The notes beneath the pieces were generated by a model. That model saw nothing but the letters and a program-made list of their open reading frames with translations. It made no database searches and was not told the origin of the DNA. This document shows, piece after piece, positions 6,172 through 10,294 of a stretch of DNA of 10,294 nucleotides. How positions within the stretch are numbered: position 1 is the stretch's first letter; each line of letters begins with the position of its first letter. The DNA comes from Acetofilamentum sp. Lineage in GTDB: Bacteria > Bacteroidota > Bacteroidia > Bacteroidales > JAFGXI01. The translations under genes and the position numbers were made by a program. The stretch is taken from positions 1 through 10,294 of the forward strand of contig DYOK01000047.1 in assembly GCA_020720565.1 (NCBI GenBank), in the 5' to 3' direction.

Positions 6172-7578
6172 TTAATAAATTTGAGAACCTGTGCCACCGT
6201 CCATAAAGTCGTGGCCTAAGAAGTCTCTCACGTTTCTGAAACCAATATACGATTTAGCAGTATCTTCGTACTCGTATGTACGTGTGCCGCATTGCATATA
6301 CATGGCCACATCTTTCCACGAACCACCACGGATTACTTTACGTTTTTTCTCTGGTTGATCGTTTGGTTTAGTTTCGTATAGGTAATCGGGGTTCAAGTCG
6401 TCGGTGAATGAATACGCCGACTCGTCGAAAGCGTTACTGGTCCATTCGGCCACATTACCTGCCATGTCGTAAATACCCCAACCGTTAGGATCGTTATTGG
6501 CGACAATTACAGTATGTAATCCACCATCAGCGGGATAGTTACCACGCATGGGCTTAAAGTTTGCGATGTAACAACCCTTGTAATTGGTTGCATAAGGACC
6601 ACCCCAAGGATACATTGAACTTTTTTGACCACCACGTGCTGCATATTCCCATTCCGATTCGGTTGGTAATCTGAAATCTTGAACGATTGGCTCTTCCTGT
6701 TCATTTAAAAAACTATTCAAAAGATTGGTTCTCCAAATAGAGAAAGCACGTGCCTGCCTCCATGTTACACCAACCACAGGATAGTGGTCGTAAACAGGAT
6801 GCCAAAAATATGCTTTTGCGTTAGGTTCGTTAAACGAATAGGTAAAGTCGCTAATCCATACCAATGTATCTGGATAGACGTTAATAATGTCGTGCATTAT
6901 GTATGATGAACGGTCTTTTACTTCGACACTTTCGCCTCTGGTAGCTCCTTTGGAGTAGTCGATAATTTCGCCATCATATTTTTGTGTTTCATAATTCCAT
7001 GCCGTACGATTTTCGTTACCAAAATAATTTTTACGAGCTGCCTGACGCATGTCAATCCAATAGTATTCGAAATTGAGTTTTCGTGTATCGATTTGTTTTT
7101 GTCGATAGAAACGCTCGCCTTCTGGTAAATACATTGGGTTGAGGGCTTCACGAACTTCTTCGTCTGCACTGTACCATTCGACTTTTGAGTCCCAATTAAT
7201 AAAAGGAGGTGTAACCTCTTCTTCGAACTCGTTGGTTGTAATTAAATAGCGTTCTTCGTCTAATTCGCCTAATAATTTAAGTGCGATAGAGTCTTTAACC
7301 CAATATACGAATTGTCGGTATTCATTATTCGTAATTTCGGTTTGGTCAATCCAAAACGCTTTAACAGACACTGTCTTTTGTTCAGCTGTCATCGCCCAAG
7401 TAACGTCTTGGTCGTTTGGTCCCATTTGGTAGCTACCACTTCGACAGAATTGCATTCCCATCGGCTGCACTTCTTCGAAAAATGGTCGGTTTTGAACACC
7501 TGTCAACTCTCCATTGCCGAAATTGGCACATCCAGAGAGTAAGCTGGCTAATGATCCAAAAATGAGTAATTTTTTCAT
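6172..7578 (-). CDS. gldK: T9SS outer-membrane lipoprotein GldK/PorK, FGE-like fold
   Basis: GldK (PorK) is a lipoprotein anchored in the inner leaflet of the outer membrane that forms the T9SS ring with GldN. The 468-residue precursor has a type II signal peptide with lipobox LSGC (C17 is the lipidated residue). The body is a formylglycine-generating-enzyme/sulfatase-modifying domain: MQFCRSGSYQMG (42-53), VTWRQARAFSIWR (271-283), FRLPTESEWEYAARGG (302-317), YDMAGNVAEW (370-379) and VIRGGSW (415-421). The two cysteines that make FGE an enzyme are not in place after GGSW (D423 and M428 stand there by spacing), which agrees with a structural role. The start is set by a perfect AGGAGG 6 nt upstream, a rarity in this phylum. 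It follows porP by 45 nt. Confidence 0.96.
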   Translation of the reverse strand: MKKLLIFGSLASLLSGCANFGNGELTGVQNRPFFEEVQPMGMQFCRSGSYQMGPNDQDVTWAMTAEQKTVSVKAFWIDQTEITNNEYRQFVYWVKDSIALKLLGELDEERYLITTNEFEEEVTPPFINWDSKVEWYSADEEVREALNPMYLPEGERFYRQKQIDTRKLNFEYYWIDMRQAARKNYFGNENRTAWNYETQKYDGEIIDYSKGATRGESVEVKDRSSYIMHDIINVYPDTLVWISDFTYSFNEPNAKAYFWHPVYDHYPVVGVTWRQARAFSIWRTNLLNSFLNEQEEPIVQDFRLPTESEWEYAARGGQKSSMYPWGGPYATNYKGCYIANFKPMRGNYPADGGLHTVIVANNDPNGWGIYDMAGNVAEWTSNAFDESAYSFTDDLNPDYLYETKPNDQPEKKRKVIRGGSWKDVAMYMQCGTRTYEYEDTAKSYIGFRNVRDFLGHDFMDGGTGSQIY

Positions 7579-7584
7579 ACAATA

Positions 7585-7590
7585 CCTCCT
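7585..7590 (-). promoter_or_regulatory. Perfect Shine-Dalgarno (AGGAGG) of gldK
   Basis: The minus strand reads AGGAGG, then six bases (TATTGT), then the gldK ATG: ideal sequence and spacing. None of the other seven genes in the window has a recognisable Shine-Dalgarno; their leaders are A/T-rich, as usual in Bacteroidota, where most mRNAs do not use one. It fixes the gldK start and lies in the 45-nt porP-gldK gap. Confidence 0.85.
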
Positions 7591-7623
7591 ATATATGTCA
7601 GTTTAAACGACTGCGATTCAAAA

Positions 7624-8580
7624 TTATAAAAATCTAACACTTCTTGTAGAACCTTTTCCTGTTTGTTTTTTGATGCCAAAGCAATATTTGACCATTACAT
7701 CTAAAGATCCAATGGTATTGATTTCACTCATGTAATATGCATACGCTACGCCAAAGCTCAGGTTATTTTTAAGTGTAGCACCAGCCATCACAATAATTTG
7801 ATTTGATGTAGAATACGAAACTCCAGCCCAAAACATTTGGTTATAAAGTGCTGTCAAGTTTACAGAAGTTTCCATTGCTACCATTTCTGTTTTAAATAAA
7901 ACAGATGGTCTTAACTGAATCACTCCATTGGGCATCGTATAATGATAGCCTGCATCTAAATAGTATGTTCTTGGAAAATAATTGCCTTTTGCAGAGTTGT
8001 CGGCTGTCATAGTAGGTTCGGTAAGGTGAGTTACCGATAGTCCCGCATACATTTCGTTGTATTTATCGAAAGTAGTTTGATAAAACAAGCCCATATTGGC
8101 ATCAAAATTATAATGTGTTTCTTGTTTAGGAATGCTTGGGTCATCGTCTGGTGTACGGTTGGGATCTTGTAACATATCGGGGCCTAACCATTCGCCGCTA
8201 ATGGAGTTTTGAAGCAATCCTAAACCCACACCAATACCTAATTTCCCTTTGTCTCCAACTTTAAGATGGTAAGCGTAATTGGCGTTAAAGTACAAATTTC
8301 GATTGAAGCCTTCGTTATCTTTTATCACATTAATGCCTACACCTGAACTGAAACTTTTTAATTCCATATCGGCCGATAGCACCATAGTAGTGGGTGCCGA
8401 TTCAACGCCTATCCATTGCTCGTGGTAAATACCCCTGGCACAAATTCCACCACTAATCCCTGCAAAACCTGGGTTAATGGCCATATGGTTGAACATATTG
8501 AAACTGTACTGTGGGTCTCGTTGAGCAAAGGCTGAAGACACAATTACCAACAACAGTGTTAAGTTTAGTAGCTTTTTCAT
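7624..8580 (-). CDS. porP: T9SS outer-membrane protein, PorP/SprF family
   Basis: PorP/SprF-family beta-barrel of the outer membrane, a T9SS component in P. gingivalis (PorP) and an assembly or anchoring factor for secreted adhesins in Flavobacterium (SprF). The 318-residue protein has a clear Sec signal peptide (MKKLLNLTLLLVIVSSAFA, cleavage before Q20). The mature N-terminus QRDPQYSFNMFNHMAINPGF is the family signature, usually read as DPQYSxYMFNxxxxNPA/GxAG. Alternating hydrophobic and aromatic segments through the body (GLSVTHL, YYLDAGYHY, FWAGVSYS, FGVAYAYYMS) fit membrane beta strands, and the end RSVRFL is typical. As first gene of the operon, directly before gldK, it matches the PorP position of P. 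gingivalis and is more likely the core PorP than a cargo-specific SprF paralogue. No second promoter before gldK is evident. Confidence 0.95.
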   Translation of the reverse strand: MKKLLNLTLLLVIVSSAFAQRDPQYSFNMFNHMAINPGFAGISGGICARGIYHEQWIGVESAPTTMVLSADMELKSFSSGVGINVIKDNEGFNRNLYFNANYAYHLKVGDKGKLGIGVGLGLLQNSISGEWLGPDMLQDPNRTPDDDPSIPKQETHYNFDANMGLFYQTTFDKYNEMYAGLSVTHLTEPTMTADNSAKGNYFPRTYYLDAGYHYTMPNGVIQLRPSVLFKTEMVAMETSVNLTALYNQMFWAGVSYSTSNQIIVMAGATLKNNLSFGVAYAYYMSEINTIGSLDVMVKYCFGIKKQTGKGSTRSVRFL

Positions 8581-8654
8581 ATGATACTATAGTGTTTTAA
8601 AAAGTTGTTCATCTACAATTAGCCAGTAAAGTAACTAATTTTTTTTTGTACTTA

Positions 8655-8663
8655 CAAATTTTA
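8655..8663 (-). promoter_or_regulatory. Degenerate -7-like element upstream of porP
   Basis: The minus strand reads TAAAATTTG, one base longer than TAnnTTTG, 74 nt before the porP start. No TTG sits at standard -33 spacing. It is the best promoter-like match in 8581-8811 and abuts the palindrome at 8661-8684. The T9SS operon promoter must lie in this region, or transcription must read through from the aminotransferase; a non-standard sigma factor would explain the poor match. Confidence 0.25.
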
Positions 8664-8684
8664 TCAACAATTATTAGTTGATAA
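8661..8684. repeat. 8-bp perfect inverted repeat upstream of porP (candidate operator)
   Basis: TTATCAAC (8661-8668) and GTTGATAA (8677-8684) are exact reverse complements separated by 8 nt, AATTATTA. It is centred about 92 bp upstream of the porP ATG and touches the degenerate -7 element. An 8+8 palindrome with an 8-nt spacer suits a dimeric regulator or sigma-linked activator better than a terminator, as no T-run follows. Confidence 0.5.
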
Positions 8685-8756
8685 CCCCACTTAGTTTTTA
8701 ACATCAATTTTTCAAATAAACTTTAAATCAATGCTTTAGCAATTTAAAATGTAGTT

Positions 8757-8814
8757 AAAAAATCTTAAACAATTTCTTCGTAATGAACGGAAAAACAGCT
8801 TAAAATATTGTTTA
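8757..8814 (-). terminator. Weak candidate terminator of the aminotransferase gene
   Basis: TAAACAAT (8766-8773) pairs with ATTGTTTA (8807-8814), an 8-bp stem that includes the stop codon of the aminotransferase, with a 33-nt loop. On the minus strand the distal arm is followed by AGA and six T residues (8762-8757). The stem is AT-rich and the loop long, so termination would be inefficient; partial read-through into porP is possible. Confidence 0.25.
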
Positions 8815-10020
8815 GAGGCTTAAAATTGTTCTACCGGGGTACACTTTTAGAGCCTCTTCGAGCACTTTCATGGCAGATTTTAGGTCTTCTATCTTTAAAA
8901 CATACGCAATTCTGACCTCATTCTTACCTAAACCAGCTGTTGAATAAAATCCATCGGCTGGTGCAACCATAACAGTTTGGTTTTCGTATGCGAACTCTTC
9001 GAGTAACCATTGTGCAAATTGGCCCGAATCATTGATTGGGAGGCGTACAACGGTATAAAAAGCCCCTTTAGGTGTCGGGCAATAAACTCCTTGCATTTTA
9101 TTTAATGCTTCCACCATGTAATCTCTTCGCTCAATATACTCTTGATAGACTTCGTCGAAATATTGTTTTGGTGTATCTAAAGCGGCCTCTCCAATCACTT
9201 GACCGTACGAAGGAGGGCTTAAACGGGCTTGAGCAAACTTCATGGCAGTGGCCATTACTTCTTTATTTTTGGTAATAAATGCCCCAATACGCACACCACA
9301 TGCACTGTAACGCTTCGACACGGAGTCCATTAATATTACATTACTTTCCATCCCTTCGAGTTGCATAGCCGAAAAATGGGTCTCTCCATCGTAGACAAAT
9401 TCACGATAAACTTCGTCTGAAAACAAATACATGTCGTTTTCCAAAACAATTTCGCGCAAGCTTTGTAATTCTTGTTTGGAATACAAATAGCCTGTTGGGT
9501 TATTAGGGTTGCAGATAACAATCCCTTTAGTACGTGGCCCTATAAGTGCTTTAAATTCTTCGACTGGAGGTAATGCAAAATTATTTTCGATGGTCGATGT
9601 AATCGGAATCACTTTGACACCTGCCGCTGTGGCAAATCCATTATAATTGGCATAAAATGGCTCTGGAATAATCACTTCGTCGCCTGGATTTAAGCAAGCT
9701 AAAAAAGCAAAAGTTATGGCCTCTGACCCCCCAGTGGTAATCATAATCTCGTTTTCGTCGACTGAAATATCAATGCCTTTGTAGTACTGACTTAGTTTTT
9801 GGCGATACGACAAATGTCCAGCTGAATGACTGTATTCGACCACTTTAACATCCCAGTTTTTGACAGCCAACATGGCTGCTTCAGGCGTTTTGATATCGGG
9901 TTGTCCAATATTTAGGTGGTATACTTTTCTGCCTTTTTGTTTAGCTATTTCGGCAAAAGGAACTAATTTTCTGATAGGCGATGCGGGCATTTCGTTTCCG
10001 CGTTGCGAAATTTGTGGCAT
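8812..10020 (-). CDS. Class I/II PLP-dependent aminotransferase (aspartate aminotransferase-like)
   Basis: Cytoplasmic fold-type I pyridoxal-phosphate aminotransferase of 402 residues, probably moving amino groups between aspartate or another amino acid and 2-oxoglutarate. Visible landmarks: NIGQPD (37-42), TGGSEA (96-101, phosphate binding), NPNNPTG (171-177, with the carboxylate/PLP-contacting Asn), SDEVY (201-205, Asp to the pyridine nitrogen and Tyr to O3'), the Schiff-base lysine K236 in SVSKRYSACGVRIG (233-246), and R370 in NEVRIAY, the substrate carboxylate-binding Arg. The start MPQISQRGNEMPASPIRKL keeps the full conserved N-terminus of Bacteroidota homologues; M11 would cut it off. 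No pathway partner lies beside it in the window, so the exact substrate is not settled. An aspC-type role is the conservative reading; alanine or branched substrates remain possible. Confidence 0.93.
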   Translation of the reverse strand: MPQISQRGNEMPASPIRKLVPFAEIAKQKGRKVYHLNIGQPDIKTPEAAMLAVKNWDVKVVEYSHSAGHLSYRQKLSQYYKGIDISVDENEIMITTGGSEAITFAFLACLNPGDEVIIPEPFYANYNGFATAAGVKVIPITSTIENNFALPPVEEFKALIGPRTKGIVICNPNNPTGYLYSKQELQSLREIVLENDMYLFSDEVYREFVYDGETHFSAMQLEGMESNVILMDSVSKRYSACGVRIGAFITKNKEVMATAMKFAQARLSPPSYGQVIGEAALDTPKQYFDEVYQEYIERRDYMVEALNKMQGVYCPTPKGAFYTVVRLPINDSGQFAQWLLEEFAYENQTVMVAPADGFYSTAGLGKNEVRIAYVLKIEDLKSAMKVLEEALKVYPGRTILSL

Positions 10021-10098
10021 TCGATTAATTTTTAATGTTCTGACTTATTCAGATATCTAATACTATATATAAGGTGTGCGATAAGAAATGATGAATTG

Positions 10099-10106
10099 CA
10101 AATTTA
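10099..10106 (-). promoter_or_regulatory. Candidate -7 promoter element of the aminotransferase
   Basis: The minus strand reads TAAATTTG, an exact TAnnTTTG match 78 nt upstream of the ATG. The flanking bases repeat those at sucC (CAAATTTAGA on the plus strand at both). No TTG occurs at 17-23 bp; one lies only 11 bp away (10118-10120). The leader would be fairly long and contains the 8-bp palindrome AGATATCT (10051-10058). Confidence 0.4.
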
Positions 10107-10140
10107 GAATTTTCCAGCAAGAGAAATGTTAAAAAAATGA

Positions 10141-10168
10141 ATTAAATCAAACCCTTTTTTGAATTAAT
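10141..10168. repeat. Imperfect 11-bp inverted repeat upstream of the aminotransferase
   Basis: ATTAAATCAAA (10141-10151) and TTTGAATTAAT (10158-10168) pair with a single A-A mismatch around the 6-nt loop CCCTTT. It lies 35 bp upstream of the candidate -7 element. There is no T-run, and the arms are very AT-rich, so it may be an operator or chance. Confidence 0.35.
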
Positions 10169-10189
10169 GATTTGTTGATGTGTTGAAGA

Positions 10190-10274
10190 CAAGCAATTGA
10201 TGGCTGCGGTTCTCGAATCCCAATTACTGTGTATTGCTTGAACTCCGTTAATGTGTTGATTTATTTATGGAGTT
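10190..10274. repeat. Two adjacent inverted repeats at the right edge
   Basis: CAAGCAAT (10190-10197) and ATTGCTTG (10233-10240) are exact reverse complements with a 35-nt loop that is the least AT-rich part of this gap. AACTCC (10241-10246) and GGAGTT (10269-10274) follow immediately with a 22-nt loop. No open reading frame of note covers this stretch. It could be a leader, the 3' end of a gene beyond the window, or a small RNA; nothing decides between these. Confidence 0.35.
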
Positions 10275-10294
10275 AATTTTCTTACATCTTTAAT

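Noticed and set aside
6172..7578. FGE/sulfatase-modifying enzyme annotation
   Set aside because: Lipobox, length, operon context and missing catalytic cysteines identify it as GldK/PorK.
7624..8580. PorP-family gene as part of a SprE/SprF-like adhesin cassette
   Set aside because: No large repetitive adhesin (SprB-like) lies beside it; position directly before gldK fits the core T9SS operon.
10199..10224. GGTTCTCGAATCC resembles a tRNA T-arm (GGTTCGAATCC)
   Set aside because: The loop is two bases too long, the flanking stem does not pair, and no acceptor, D or anticodon arms fit on either strand.
1..10294. Mobile element, phage, CRISPR or defence system
   Set aside because: All genes are core chromosomal functions in one orientation with similar composition; no integrase, transposase, spacer array or terminal repeats were seen.

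Overview
This window is an AT-rich stretch of a Bacteroidota chromosome. Evidence for the phylum is a complete core operon of the type IX secretion system (T9SS, found only in this phylum and close relatives), almost no Shine-Dalgarno sequences, and two exact matches to the Bacteroidota -7 promoter element TAnnTTTG. Low GC, a PorP followed by GldK-L-M-N, and a PhoR-like kinase would fit a Bacteroidales/Marinilabiliales-type or related marine or anaerobic lineage. The exact family cannot be fixed from sequence reading alone.

All eight genes lie on the minus strand, so transcription runs right to left. From the right: an untranscribed or leader region with several inverted repeats (10021-10294); a class I/II PLP aminotransferase (8812-10020); a 231-bp intergenic region with a palindrome and a degenerate promoter element (8581-8811); the T9SS operon porP, gldK, gldL, gldM, gldN (8580 down to 2628) closed by a strong intrinsic terminator (2584-2612); a short-sensor histidine kinase (1402-2436); a 173-bp intergenic region with an unusual array of alternating inverted repeats and a short direct-repeat array (1229-1401); and sucC (17-1228), complete at the left edge.

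The five T9SS genes work as one machine. GldL and GldM form the proton-driven inner-membrane motor, whose periplasmic arm reaches the outer-membrane-associated GldK/GldN ring. PorP/SprF is an outer-membrane barrel linked to the translocon. The gene order matches the por locus of Porphyromonas gingivalis. The neighbouring histidine kinase has no response regulator beside it. It is a candidate for the PorY role (sensor controlling T9SS genes), but this rests on position and general architecture only. sucC (TCA cycle) and the aminotransferase look like unrelated housekeeping genes.

I did not find an undescribed multi-gene system. The best leads for a second look are non-coding: the AACAT/ATGTT array upstream of sucC, the palindrome upstream of porP, and a perfect Shine-Dalgarno in front of gldK only. 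No mobile element, CRISPR array, tRNA or rRNA was seen.
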